Below are positions 27,759 to 37,727 of a stretch of 64,000 nucleotides of DNA, in pieces. Both the position numbers and the translations under genes were made by a program. Within the stretch, counting starts at the first letter, position 1; each line of letters opens with the position of its first letter. Below the pieces are notes generated by a model that searched no databases, was not told the DNA's origin, and saw nothing but the letters and a program-made list of their open reading frames with translations. This DNA comes from Marivita hallyeonensis (GTDB lineage: Bacteria; Pseudomonadota; Alphaproteobacteria; Rhodobacterales; Rhodobacteraceae). The stretch lies in the NCBI RefSeq assembly GCF_900129875.1, contig NZ_FQXC01000001.1, positions 1,048,167 to 1,112,166 on the forward strand, given 5' to 3'.

Positions 27759-29099
27759 TTGTCGTGGGAGAACAAGGTGCTTTGGACCGAGGGGTTGTTT
27801 TTGCAGCCTCACCATTTTCAGCAGGCTGACCGCTATACCGAGTCTTTGGTGGCCGGACTGGCTAGGCGGACAACGCCGTATGCCTGGGGGTTTGATGCGC
27901 TTGAGATTGACGAAGAAGCACTGAAAGTTGGCAAGTTTGCAATCAAGTCTTGTGCCGGGCTGACACAGGATGGTGTGACGTTCCGGGTGCCGCAGGCGGA
28001 AGACCATCCGCCGTCTCTGGAAGTGCCTGAAAACGTAAAGGACTGCGTTGTCTTGCTGACCGTACCGCAGAGACGCCAAGGGGCGACAGAGGTCGACCTG
28101 ACAAATGTGGATCACTCGGCGTCCCGTCTCCGTCCCGCGGAGGTCGAAATCACGGACACGATGGGAGCGGACAAGAAGCCAGTGCCGATTGGTGTCGGCA
28201 AGTTGCGCCTGCAATTCGCGTTGGAGGTAGACGACCTGGCCGATCTCTTGGCGATCCCCATTGCCAAGATTATCGAGGTTCGGCCGGACAAGGAAATACT
28301 CTTGGATCGGGCGTTTATCCCAAGCTGCGTAGACATCCGCGCAGCCCCGGCGTTGGCCGGGTTCGTGAGCGAGTTGGAGGGGCTTTTGTCACATCGCATG
28401 CAAGCATTGGCTGGGCGGCTGTCTGAAAGTGGCCCGGCGCGCGGCACGGCGGATATTTCCGACTTTCTGCTGCTGATTGCCGTGAACAAAGCACTTCCGT
28501 TGTTCAGGCATTTCGCCAGCATCGAGAACCTGCATCCCGAGCTGGCTTATCGCGCATGTGTCGGTTTGGCTGGAGAGCTGGCGTCATTCATGGCAGACAA
28601 CAAGGAAGCGCCGCAGTTTCCGCCGTACAAGCATGACAACCTGCCCGCGACTTTCACGCCTGTCATTCGGATCCTGCGCCAATATCTCAGCGCGGTGCTG
28701 GAACAGAGCGCCGTCTTGATTGCACTGGAAGAGCGCAAATACGGTATCAGTGTTGGTGTGATTGCGGATCGCAAGCTGCTTTCGACAGCGGGCTTCGTTC
28801 TGGCAGTGAAAGCGGATGTGCCTGCCGAGGATGTGCGGCGCCATTTTGCTGGCCAGTCCAAGATCGGGCCTGTGGAAGAAATCCGCCAGTTGGTGAATTC
28901 TGCCTTGCCCGGGATCACGTTGCGCCCGCTTCCTGTTGCGCCGCGGCAGGTGCCGTTTCAGGCGGGAACCGTTTATTTTGAGTTGGATGCGGATAGCCCA
29001 TCCTGGGGAAAAATGACCACTTCGGGCGGGATCGCCGTGCATGTTTCAGGTCAGTATCCCGGGTTGAAGATGGAGCTTTGGGCGATCCGGAATAGCTAA
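27759..29099 (+). CDS. tssK: T6SS baseplate protein TssK (VasE/ImpJ)
   Basis: A 446-residue TssK. The start SWENKVLWTEGLFLQPHHFQ is diagnostic of the family. It connects the baseplate to the TssL-TssM membrane complex. The start codon is TTG with a GGGAG site 8 nt upstream; no ATG is available near the conserved N-terminus. A small 5-bp hairpin (GCGCC-TTTT-GGCGT, 27724-27737) sits in the gap after tagH. Confidence 0.95.
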   Translation: MSWENKVLWTEGLFLQPHHFQQADRYTESLVAGLARRTTPYAWGFDALEIDEEALKVGKFAIKSCAGLTQDGVTFRVPQAEDHPPSLEVPENVKDCVVLLTVPQRRQGATEVDLTNVDHSASRLRPAEVEITDTMGADKKPVPIGVGKLRLQFALEVDDLADLLAIPIAKIIEVRPDKEILLDRAFIPSCVDIRAAPALAGFVSELEGLLSHRMQALAGRLSESGPARGTADISDFLLLIAVNKALPLFRHFASIENLHPELAYRACVGLAGELASFMADNKEAPQFPPYKHDNLPATFTPVIRILRQYLSAVLEQSAVLIALEERKYGISVGVIADRKLLSTAGFVLAVKADVPAEDVRRHFAGQSKIGPVEEIRQLVNSALPGITLRPLPVAPRQVPFQAGTVYFELDADSPSWGKMTTSGGIAVHVSGQYPGLKMELWAIRNS

Positions 29100-29114
29100 G
29101 GGAAATTAGTCGCG

Positions 29115-30542
29115 ATGTCTGACGAAGACCCGTTTGCCGAACCTGACGACACCGACAGGACGGTCATCAAGCCAAACCCCGGAGGGCGGCGCACTGCAAA
29201 GCCGCCGGCGCCACCGGCTTTGACACCGCAGCCGCAGCCTCCACAGCCAGAACCGCAAGCAGAGGCTGTGGATGCGTTTGGAATTCCGGCCCTGAGCCCC
29301 GATCCGTCAGGCCAGCCCGCCGCGCGTGGCTCGCAGGAACCAGAGACCGAGCTTGTCCTGACAGGAATGAATCGTCTGAACGCCTGCGCCGCGCCATTGT
29401 TCTCGCTCATCAGCCGCATTCGCAACAGGGCGCAGCACATGGACGCCGAAAAGCTGAGGCAGTCGGTGGTGTCGGAGGTGCGTGCATTCGAGAACAGGGC
29501 GTTGCAGGCTGGCATTCCCGCGCAGACGGTCAAAGCGGCTCGTTATGCGCTGTGCGCAACCTTGGACGATGTGGTTCTAAACACACCGTGGGGAGGACAG
29601 TCGAGTTGGGGTTTGCAATCGATGGTCGGCACTTTCCACCGTGAGACGGTGGGCGGGGATCGCTTCTATGACCTTCTTGCGCGGTTGCAGAAAGAACCGG
29701 CGAACAACATCGACATGCTCGAGTTCATATACATGTGCCTGTCGCTTGGGTTCGAGGGGCGGCTCCGTGTCGAACAGGGTGGGACGGACAAGCACCTGCG
29801 CATTCGACAAGGACTTGCGTCGGTCATCAGAACGCAGCGTGGCGCGGTTGAACGCGACTTGTCTCCGAACTGGAGAGGGGTGGATAAACCGCACAAAGTT
29901 TTGTCCGCGTGGAAGCCGGTGTACGCAGCTTTGGGGGTGACCGGCCTGTTGCTCGTCACAGAATTCGGCGGGTTGAGTTACGTCCTTTCGAACCGTACGG
30001 AGAACCTTGTGGGTCAATTGTCTGTCGTAGAGGCTGGTCCTGTCGCAGAGTTGCTCCGCCGCGCTCCGCCGCCGCCTCCAGCCCCTCCGCCGCAGGAAAG
30101 CAATGTCGAGAAGGTGGTGGCATTTCTTCAGCCAGAGATTGACGAAGGCCTGGTTACCGTCTTTGGCAAGGGGAATGCTTTGATCATCCGCATCGCTGGT
30201 TCGGGCATGTTCGGATCGGGCTCGGACGCGTTGGTCGATCGGTTCAGAGTACCCATCTCACGCGTTGCGCAGGCTTTGAACGACGAGCCCGGCAAGATCA
30301 TCGTGGTGGGGCATTCGGACAACGTACCTATCCGGTCTTCGCGGTTCCCGTCGAACATGTTTCTGTCCCTGGCGCGGGCAAAAACGGTCATGGAATCCAT
30401 GGCCGGCGCGATTGACGATGACAGCCGCCTGAGCGCTGAAGGCCGTGCTGATGCGGATCCGATTGCGGATAACAGTACGCGTGAGGGGCGGGCAACGAAC
30501 CGGCGGATTGAAGTGGTTCTGATCCAGGAGCAGGACGCATGA
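29115..30542 (+). CDS. tssL: T6SS membrane protein TssL (DotU) fused to an OmpA-like domain
   Basis: A 475-residue evolved TssL. A Pro-rich cytosolic N-terminal tail (about 1-75) precedes the DotU helical domain (about 80-265, including YALCATLDDVVLNTPWG). One membrane helix follows (ALGVTGLLLVTEFGGLSYVL), then a Pro-rich linker (APPPPPAPPPQ) and a C-terminal OmpA domain (IIVVGHSDNVPI, GRATNRRIEVVL) that should bind peptidoglycan. This fused form anchors the membrane complex to the cell wall. The 3' end overlaps tssM by 4 nt. Confidence 0.95.
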   Translation: MSDEDPFAEPDDTDRTVIKPNPGGRRTAKPPAPPALTPQPQPPQPEPQAEAVDAFGIPALSPDPSGQPAARGSQEPETELVLTGMNRLNACAAPLFSLISRIRNRAQHMDAEKLRQSVVSEVRAFENRALQAGIPAQTVKAARYALCATLDDVVLNTPWGGQSSWGLQSMVGTFHRETVGGDRFYDLLARLQKEPANNIDMLEFIYMCLSLGFEGRLRVEQGGTDKHLRIRQGLASVIRTQRGAVERDLSPNWRGVDKPHKVLSAWKPVYAALGVTGLLLVTEFGGLSYVLSNRTENLVGQLSVVEAGPVAELLRRAPPPPPAPPPQESNVEKVVAFLQPEIDEGLVTVFGKGNALIIRIAGSGMFGSGSDALVDRFRVPISRVAQALNDEPGKIIVVGHSDNVPIRSSRFPSNMFLSLARAKTVMESMAGAIDDDSRLSAEGRADADPIADNSTREGRATNRRIEVVLIQEQDA

Positions 30543-33500
30543 AGGTCTTACGTGTTTTTACATCCATTTATTTCGTTTTGTTCTTTACTGCTATCGCTCT
30601 GTCGCTGGCGGCCTGGTATTTTGGCCCTCTGATCGGCACCGGCGATAGTAGACCTCTGGCTTCGACCGCAGTGCGATTGGTGATGGCAGGGCTGATCTTC
30701 CTGGTTTTCGGAATGATTGGCCTGACCGTGTTCATGATCCGCGGAAAGCGCGAGGCAGAGTTGACCGAAGAAATCGCTGAAAGCGTCGACACAGGCGATT
30801 CCGGCGACGACATGGTTACAGGTGAGATCGCCGAATTGCGGACCAAGTTGAAAACCGCAATGACGGAGCTGCGCAAGTCCAAGAACGGACGCAAGCATCT
30901 GAACGAATTGCCGTGGTACATCATGATTGGACCGCCGGGCGCGGGAAAAACGACGGCGATCGTGAACTCCGGGCTGCAGTTTCCGCTTGCAGATGAGATG
31001 GGCAAGACTGCGATCGGCGGGGTCGGCGGCACGCGGAATTGCGATTGGTGGTTTACCAACAATGCCGTGTTGATTGATACCGCAGGACGATACACGACAC
31101 AGGAAAGCGATGCGCAGGTCAACAATGCATCTTGGCTGGGCTTTCTGGGGCTGCTCAAGAAATTCCGCAAGCGGCAGCCAATCAACGGGGCGATTGTGGC
31201 GATCAGCCTAAGCGATTTGGCCTTGCAAGACGAAGTGACGCAAAAAGGCCATGCCGCCGCAGTGCGTGCGCGCCTGACCGAGCTTCGCGAAAAGTTAGGT
31301 GTGCGGTTTCCGGTTTACGTGCTGTTCACCAAAGCCGATTTGATTGCCGGATTCACGGAGTTTCACGACAACCTTGGCAAAGAAGATCGCGAACAAGTTT
31401 GGGGCTTCACGCTGCCGTTGCAGAGTGCCAAAGGCGAAGTTTCTCCTGTCGCCGAGTTTGATGAGGAGTTCGCGCTTCTGCTCGAAAGGCTCAATTCCCA
31501 GTCTCTGGAACGGATGCAGAGCGAGACCGATGCACAGCGCCGCACCCTTATCGCAGGGTTCCCGTCGCAGGTGGCGTCGATCAGGCGGGTCGCGAAGGCG
31601 TTTTTGACCGAGGTGTTTCAGGAGAACCGGTTTCAGCACCGACAGATGCTACGCGGGGTCTATTTTACCTCGGGCACCCAAGAAGGCACTCCAATCGACC
31701 GACTGATGCTAAGTATGGCGCGGACCTTTGGTATCGGCCGTCAAGCGATTGGCAGCGGGCAAGGCTCTGGTCGATCATACTTTCTCACGCGGCTGTTCGA
31801 GGGCGTAATTTTCCCCGAAGCAGGCCTGGTCTCAGCTGACGACAAGGTTGAAAAACGCTATCGTCTCACAAAATGGGCTGCGATCATCGCCACTCTGATG
31901 GTGGCGACTGGGACGGGTGCGCTGTTGGTGCGGTCCTTCAACGGAAATACTGAGTTGATCGCGCAAGCGAATGCGGCGGTGACGGATTACCGGACGGCGT
32001 CTGCGGTCTTGCCAGGGAGCCCTATAGGCGACACCGATTTAGTGCCGGTTGTGGACGCGTTGAATATCTTGCGGGACATGCCCGCGAACCCCACAGTTGC
32101 CGATCCTGAGCCCGAAGCGCGGCTCACCTACGGTCTTTATCAAGGTGAGGTCATCGGCACGCAGGCAGCGCAAACCTATCGCCGGGCGCTGAATCAACGT
32201 TTACTGCCGCGCCTCCTTTTGCGTCTTGAAGAGCAGATCAGCGCAAACATGAACAACCCCGATCTGCTCTATGAAGCGCTGAAGATTTATCTCATGCTCG
32301 GGCTTCAAGGGCCCATGAACCAAGATTTGGTGAAAGAGTGGATGGCGCTCGATTGGTCGCTTGCCTATCCCGGCCCATCGCGGGATCAGTTTCGTGCTGA
32401 TCTGGAAGGGCATTTGGACGCCATGCTTGATCAGCCAATGCAGGAGATCGCGTTGAACGGTCCACTGGTGGACCAAGTGCAAGGGCTCTTGTCCGAGATG
32501 CCTCTGGCGCAACGAGTTTACAACGGGATCATCAACAGCCCTACAGCGGTTGCACTGCCCAAGTGGCGCATCACGGATGTCGGCGGTCCCGCTGTTTCCC
32601 GGGTACTGGTGCGGTCGTCGGGTAAGCCGCTAACCGATGGTGTGGATGGCATCTTCACCCACGATGGCTTTAATCAAGTTTTCCTCGGAGAAGCGCTGGG
32701 CGTCGCGGTGCGACTTCAACGCGAGAGTTGGGTGCTTGGTCCGCGCGGCGAGGCAGAGCAGTCGGAGCAGGCGCTCGCGGCTCTCAGTCGCGATGTTCTC
32801 GATCTCTACTACAACGATTACATCTCGCGTTACGACACGCTTCTTGGTGATATCGACATCATTCCACTTGAATCACTCAGCCACGCCGTTGAGGTGACGA
32901 ATGTCCTTTCGGGGCCGACGTCCCCAATTGTAAATATCCTCGAGGCGGTTTCCGACGAGACGCGGCTTGCCGAGGAACGCGCTGGCGGCGTGGCCGATAG
33001 CCTTGCCGGTGGAGCGGCGACAATTGCGGAAGACGGGGTTGAAAGGAATGCAGGGTTCAGGACGCGAATCCTTCTCGAAGCGCTCGCGCAATCGGCAGCG
33101 GTAAGCGGGCAAGAGGCGCCACAGCCGCCAGGGACCTATGTTCAGGACCGGTTTGGCTGGCTGCACCGCTTAACCGAGGCCCCGGAACCGGGCGTACCGT
33201 CCCAGCTGGACGAGTTGATCGGGTTGCTGACGCAAGTTTACCAAGAGCTCAACAAGATGAGTTTCTCGGGGTCTTCCGACGGTGGTCAAGGGGGCATGGC
33301 GATCCGTCAATTTCAGGAAGCCGCAGCGCGTGCCGAAGGTCCTTTGGAACGTTGGGCGACGCAGATAGGGTCCGGGTCGACAGGGATCACGACAGACAAC
33401 ACGCGTTCCGGGATCAATGCCCGTTGGCAGGCGAGCGTGCTTCCGTTTTGCGAACAAGCCCTGAGCGATCGATACCCGTTCAACCGTCGCGCTCGAGCAG

Positions 33501-34108
33501 ATGTTGCCTTGGCGGACTTCCAGAAACTGTTTGGACCGGCAGGTCTGATCGACAGCTTTGTGAACGAAAACCTGCTGAACTACATTGATACAAGAACAAG
33601 ACCTTGGTCTTGGAAAACGGTCAACGATGTCGATCTTGGGATCAGCCCTGCAGTCCTTCAACAGCTGCAATACGCGGCAGAAATCCGGGATGCTTTCTTT
33701 GCCGGGGCAGCACCGCCAGCCATCCAATTCCAGATGATGCCACAGGCACTGGATCCGAAGGCACAGGCGGTCCTCTTAGAGGTGCATGGCAAACGTGTTC
33801 ATTTCGCACATCGCGGTGGTGCGCCGACACCCATCTCCCTTGATTGGCCCGGCGGGCTTGGCCTCGCCCGGATCGCATTCGAGCCCGAAGCCAGCAACGT
33901 GGAAAGTATTCTCCAGAAGGACGGCCCGTGGGCCTGGTTCAGACTTCTTGACGCCGCCGAGGTACGACGGACCAATGTGTCGGACCGCAAGCGGGTCATC
34001 TTCAACGTCGGCGGGCGGATCGCGATCTTTCAATTGCAGTCTGGATCGGTTCTGAACCCTTTTGCGCTACCGGCGCTCTCGAAATTCAACTGCCCCAAGA
34101 CGTTCTAA
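30539..34108 (+). CDS. tssM: T6SS membrane protein TssM (IcmF/VasK)
   Basis: A 1189-residue TssM. Two N-terminal membrane helices (about 7-29 and 44-68) precede the cytosolic NTPase-like domain, which has an intact Walker A motif GPPGAGKT (131-138) and DTAGRYTTQ. A third helix (about 446-466) leads to the large periplasmic region. With TssL it forms the trans-envelope channel. It overlaps tssL by 4 nt and tagF by 1 nt. Confidence 0.96.
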   Translation: MKVLRVFTSIYFVLFFTAIALSLAAWYFGPLIGTGDSRPLASTAVRLVMAGLIFLVFGMIGLTVFMIRGKREAELTEEIAESVDTGDSGDDMVTGEIAELRTKLKTAMTELRKSKNGRKHLNELPWYIMIGPPGAGKTTAIVNSGLQFPLADEMGKTAIGGVGGTRNCDWWFTNNAVLIDTAGRYTTQESDAQVNNASWLGFLGLLKKFRKRQPINGAIVAISLSDLALQDEVTQKGHAAAVRARLTELREKLGVRFPVYVLFTKADLIAGFTEFHDNLGKEDREQVWGFTLPLQSAKGEVSPVAEFDEEFALLLERLNSQSLERMQSETDAQRRTLIAGFPSQVASIRRVAKAFLTEVFQENRFQHRQMLRGVYFTSGTQEGTPIDRLMLSMARTFGIGRQAIGSGQGSGRSYFLTRLFEGVIFPEAGLVSADDKVEKRYRLTKWAAIIATLMVATGTGALLVRSFNGNTELIAQANAAVTDYRTASAVLPGSPIGDTDLVPVVDALNILRDMPANPTVADPEPEARLTYGLYQGEVIGTQAAQTYRRALNQRLLPRLLLRLEEQISANMNNPDLLYEALKIYLMLGLQGPMNQDLVKEWMALDWSLAYPGPSRDQFRADLEGHLDAMLDQPMQEIALNGPLVDQVQGLLSEMPLAQRVYNGIINSPTAVALPKWRITDVGGPAVSRVLVRSSGKPLTDGVDGIFTHDGFNQVFLGEALGVAVRLQRESWVLGPRGEAEQSEQALAALSRDVLDLYYNDYISRYDTLLGDIDIIPLESLSHAVEVTNVLSGPTSPIVNILEAVSDETRLAEERAGGVADSLAGGAATIAEDGVERNAGFRTRILLEALAQSAAVSGQEAPQPPGTYVQDRFGWLHRLTEAPEPGVPSQLDELIGLLTQVYQELNKMSFSGSSDGGQGGMAIRQFQEAAARAEGPLERWATQIGSGSTGITTDNTRSGINARWQASVLPFCEQALSDRYPFNRRARADVALADFQKLFGPAGLIDSFVNENLLNYIDTRTRPWSWKTVNDVDLGISPAVLQQLQYAAEIRDAFFAGAAPPAIQFQMMPQALDPKAQAVLLEVHGKRVHFAHRGGAPTPISLDWPGGLGLARIAFEPEASNVESILQKDGPWAWFRLLDAAEVRRTNVSDRKRVIFNVGGRIAIFQLQSGSVLNPFALPALSKFNCPKTF

Positions 34109-34791
34109 TGACTGTCGCTGCGGTAGGTGCCTTTGGAAAAATCCCAGCGGCGGGCGATTTCCTCCGTATTAGGGCACCATCCGGCTTTGTGCAGGTCTGG
34201 GATGAATGGTTGCAGAAGTGCCTCGTTTCAGGGTCGCACACATTTGGCTCGCATTGGGAGTCGCTTTACATGTCAGTCCCGATCTGGCGTTTCTGCCTTT
34301 CCGCCGGCCTCGCTGGGCCTCAGAGGATCATGGGCGTCCTGATGCCGTCGGTGGATCGGGTTGGGCGGCGGTTTCCCCTGACACTCATGGCTGTCTTACC
34401 GGAAAACGGATCGGTATTGCTCGACCACTTTTCGCGGGACGACATGTTTGCGGCCATGGAGGATCTCGCACTAGCGACGTTGGAGGATGATGCTTCGCGC
34501 GCTATCTTGGAAGACGGACTGTCCGGCCTGAATACCGACGTTTCAGGCTTCGATGCGTCCATTGCCAAGACTGCAAACGCTTTGGTTCTGCGTCATTCGC
34601 ATGGGTCGAACCTGACGCCGTCAATCTTGGCATCTGACTGCTTGTCGCCGACGTTTCAGGCTCCCAGCATCTGGAGCGCGGTCATGGAAGGCGACGTCCG
34701 TCTGATGCTGTGCGACGGTTTACCGGACGGATCGAACATGCAAGGTTTGTTCGATCTGGATGCGGACATTTGGAAGGCAGATCCAGCATGA
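34108..34791 (+). CDS. tagF: T6SS accessory protein TagF (ImpM/SciT)
   Basis: A 227-residue TagF-family protein with the hallmark AFGKIPAAGDFLRI at the N-terminus and VWDEWLQKCL soon after. In Pseudomonas and Agrobacterium, TagF is a post-translational repressor of T6SS activity that acts through Fha. Here it is separate from the PP2C phosphatase but overlaps its start by 4 nt, whereas in Agrobacterium the two are fused. Confidence 0.93.
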   Translation: MTVAAVGAFGKIPAAGDFLRIRAPSGFVQVWDEWLQKCLVSGSHTFGSHWESLYMSVPIWRFCLSAGLAGPQRIMGVLMPSVDRVGRRFPLTLMAVLPENGSVLLDHFSRDDMFAAMEDLALATLEDDASRAILEDGLSGLNTDVSGFDASIAKTANALVLRHSHGSNLTPSILASDCLSPTFQAPSIWSAVMEGDVRLMLCDGLPDGSNMQGLFDLDADIWKADPA

Positions 34792-35510
34792 ACGTGGTCC
34801 ATCGCGTGCGATACAGTGCTCGCAGTCATATCGGTTTGAAGCGCAGTGTAAACGAAGACGCTGTATTGGCATTGCCCGAGCAGAATATCTGGGTGGTTTC
34901 GGACGGTATGGGAGGACACGAAGCCGGAGACTATGCCAGTCGTCTGATTACTGACCTCATTGCGACCATTGACCCTGAATTGTCTGCGACCGAGCGGATG
35001 CATGCACTGAGGCAGGCCATTCAGCAGGCCCACAAGGTGATCCGTGCGGAGGCAGAGGAACGAGGCGTGGCCGTGATCGGTGCGACCGTAGCGAGCCTGA
35101 TGCTGTCGAATTCTCATTTTCTAGGTATCTGGGCCGGGGACAGCCGAATTTACCGCGTGCGGCACGGGGCAATTCAGATGCTTACGGCGGATCATTCCGT
35201 CGTGGCGGGCCTCGTTGAGTCCGGGCAGATGAGCTGGGACGAGGCGGAGCATCACCCGCATTCCAACGCCATTACCCGCGCCGTTGGCGTGGGCGAAGAG
35301 CTTGAGCTGGACAAGGTGCGCGGCGAGGTCGAAGCGGGAGATCGGTTTCTTCTTTGCTCAGACGGGCTGACCAAGTACGCGACTTTTCAGATGCTTGAAG
35401 ACATTCTGAAGAAAGAACCTTTGGAAACGGTCGTGGATCAGCTGATCCAGATAGCTTTGAACGGTGGTGGTGCGGACAACATCACCGTGGTGGTGGTCGA
35501 TATCACCTGA
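34788..35510 (+). CDS. pppA: PP2C-family Ser/Thr phosphatase (PppA-like)
   Basis: A 240-residue PP2C phosphatase from the ATG at 34788, which overlaps the tagF stop as ATGA. Metal-binding and catalytic motifs are intact: NEDAVLAL, VSDGMGGHEAGD, GIWAGDSRIYR, LCSDGLTK and GGADNITVVVV. It should reverse phosphorylation of TagH by the PpkA-type kinase encoded convergently 11 nt away. It is the last gene of the plus-strand T6SS operon. Confidence 0.93.
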   Translation: MNVVHRVRYSARSHIGLKRSVNEDAVLALPEQNIWVVSDGMGGHEAGDYASRLITDLIATIDPELSATERMHALRQAIQQAHKVIRAEAEERGVAVIGATVASLMLSNSHFLGIWAGDSRIYRVRHGAIQMLTADHSVVAGLVESGQMSWDEAEHHPHSNAITRAVGVGEELELDKVRGEVEAGDRFLLCSDGLTKYATFQMLEDILKKEPLETVVDQLIQIALNGGGADNITVVVVDIT

Positions 35511-35521
35511 GGGGCATCCGC

Positions 35522-37693
35522 TCAGCGCGCCATGGTTTCGAGAATGCGGCTGTCCAACGAATAGATCCGGGACGCAGCATTGCGGTCCTCCTCAAGAAGC
35601 GCTTCCGAGTAGCTGAGCGCAGACTCACTCGTTGGACGCATCTCTGAAAACAAGGGTTCGCTCGAGTGGATTGCGAGGATTTTGGTCTTTCCAAGCGTTG
35701 AATCATCGACCCGAAATGCCAACCCGCCATTGGTCTGCGCTTCTGCGATCGAATAGGCGACGCGGACTGATATGGCGCCAGTTTGTCCGTCGCGCAGCGC
35801 TTGCACCGAATTGTCTGGACGATTGATGTTGGGCAATAGGTGAAACACATTGCCTGACACATCCAGTACGGAGACCGAAAGGTATCCATCGACCGTATCG
35901 CCAGGGATTTCGACATCGATAACTGGGTTTTCGCCGACTACGAATACTCCCGAAGGATTTGGCGCGTTGTCTTGATCCCCTTGGAAAAAGGCAATGTCTA
36001 TTGCGCTGGACGGTGCCTTGGGCATCACGCTTTCGATCAGGCAAAGCGTTGGATTGAGGATATTGGTGTCGATCCGGACGGGGCGGTCGCCGCTGATCGC
36101 GGCCAGCGAGTTACTGAGATTGGCGCGGCTTTCCTCGCTGGACAGAGTGCCTCGCACCTCAATTGTAGCCTCCGGCCCATAGCCAGCTGCAGGTGGATTG
36201 GTCAAGAACAGAGGTCCACAATCCGAGAGCGACGCAAGGATGGATTCAAGGCGCTGCGGCGCGAGAATTAGCTCTTCGAGTGTGACGTTCACGTCGCCGT
36301 CCAGAACACCAAGCACACCTGCGTCAAAGGCGGCTTGAACAGCGTCGTACAACGGTTTTCGTGTGGTCGTGCCTTCGACTTCCACGCGATTACCGGAGAG
36401 CGAGACGCGCCATGCGTCCAATTCATCGACCGTTTCGAGGACAGCTATGACATCGTCCCCCCATGTTTCGCCAATCTCGCCAGCCGCTAGGGTCAGGTCT
36501 GAAGTTCCTTCTTGGCGTGTCATGTGCTCGCGCAGCTCGTTTGCCACGGTTTCCGACGGAACGAACCCCACTGCGCGAGGCGTCGCGTCCTTGGGCTTTG
36601 CAATCGAAAGGCGATAGGGATCCGCGATAGGCAACTGCGGCTGGGTTGTGAAAACGCCGGACATGAACGCCGCAGCCAATCCTGCAATCACCACCGCGGC
36701 GGCGCCAATCGGAACAAGTAGTTTTTGGGTCGACTTCGGCGTTTCCGCTTTGCGTGCGGGTTTTGGTGTCTTGGAGGGCGTGTTTTTCGGATTTGTCTTC
36801 TCAGCAGTCGCTGGCGGCGGGGCGATCACTGTGGCTTCGGAGAGTTCGCCGTCACCTCCGTCATCCGGAACAACGCCCCCGAGCGCCGCCAGTACCTCGC
36901 TTGCGGACTGAAAGCGTTTGTCCGGGTCTGGGTCGGTCATCTTGTCTAGGAGAGACTTCAACGGCTCTGGCACGCCTTCAGTGTCTAGACGTTCGGCCTT
37001 CTTTTGAACAACTTCCATCGGGTTCTTACCGATGTCGGGCGACTGACCCCGGAAATTTGCCAACAAGAGCGCACCGAGCGAGTAGATGTCGGTGCGTTCG
37101 TCAGTGTTCCCGGCAAGCTGTTCTGGCGCAGCATAAGCGTATTTGCCTGCAAACTCGTTTCCGACAATTGTTTCGGCACCCGGGTTCGTATCTTTTGCGA
37201 TGCCAAAATCGATAATGACGGCCTGTGCGGGATCGCCATCGCGCAGGATGATATTGTCGGGGGACAAATCCCGGTGACAAATGTTGTGCGCATGTGCGGC
37301 TTGCAACCCTTCGGCCACGCGACGGCAGATCACCAGCAGGTCCTCTGCTGGTATCGGGCCTTCCTTGAGCTTTTTGTCTAGGCCAGGCCCTTCGACGTAG
37401 TCGATCAAGAGATAGACATGGCCATCAGGCGTCCGATTGTTGTCAGCATATCGCACCACGGCATCATGGCGGATCTCACGCATAGCCTCTTCGCGGGTCA
37501 ACAGAAGAAGGTAATCGTCGTTGCTGGAGAATTCTGACTTCAGCACTTTCAGCGCCATCAGACGCCCCGAAATCTCGGAGCGCGCTTTGTACACGTCGGA
37601 AGTGCCACCTCGACCGAGGATCGCCTCAATCCGATAGGTGTTGTTCACCAAATCGCCAGGTTGAAACAGGTCGCCTGGGCGGGAGTCAGCCAT
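35522..37693 (-). CDS. ppkA: transmembrane Ser/Thr protein kinase (PpkA-type) with a periplasmic BON/DUF4384-like sensor
   Basis: A 723-residue Hanks-type kinase. The kinase domain (about 18-272) keeps the ATP Lys49 (ALKVLK), the catalytic loop HRDLSPDN (140-147), DFG (162-164) and an APE-like AAPEQ. After a Lys/Pro-rich juxtamembrane linker there is one membrane helix (about 324-347) and a 375-residue periplasmic region. That region includes BON-like segments and a DUF4384-like end with GNVFHLLPN (614-622). The last part matches the C-terminus of the protein at 7673-9175 in order and motif. It probably senses an envelope signal and phosphorylates TagH. It is convergent with the phosphatase gene. 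Confidence 0.92.
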   Translation of the reverse strand: MADSRPGDLFQPGDLVNNTYRIEAILGRGGTSDVYKARSEISGRLMALKVLKSEFSSNDDYLLLLTREEAMREIRHDAVVRYADNNRTPDGHVYLLIDYVEGPGLDKKLKEGPIPAEDLLVICRRVAEGLQAAHAHNICHRDLSPDNIILRDGDPAQAVIIDFGIAKDTNPGAETIVGNEFAGKYAYAAPEQLAGNTDERTDIYSLGALLLANFRGQSPDIGKNPMEVVQKKAERLDTEGVPEPLKSLLDKMTDPDPDKRFQSASEVLAALGGVVPDDGGDGELSEATVIAPPPATAEKTNPKNTPSKTPKPARKAETPKSTQKLLVPIGAAAVVIAGLAAAFMSGVFTTQPQLPIADPYRLSIAKPKDATPRAVGFVPSETVANELREHMTRQEGTSDLTLAAGEIGETWGDDVIAVLETVDELDAWRVSLSGNRVEVEGTTTRKPLYDAVQAAFDAGVLGVLDGDVNVTLEELILAPQRLESILASLSDCGPLFLTNPPAAGYGPEATIEVRGTLSSEESRANLSNSLAAISGDRPVRIDTNILNPTLCLIESVMPKAPSSAIDIAFFQGDQDNAPNPSGVFVVGENPVIDVEIPGDTVDGYLSVSVLDVSGNVFHLLPNINRPDNSVQALRDGQTGAISVRVAYSIAEAQTNGGLAFRVDDSTLGKTKILAIHSSEPLFSEMRPTSESALSYSEALLEEDRNAASRIYSLDSRILETMAR

Positions 37694-37727
37694 AATGTCT
37701 CCGGTTCAAATCGGTCTTCCGAAGTCA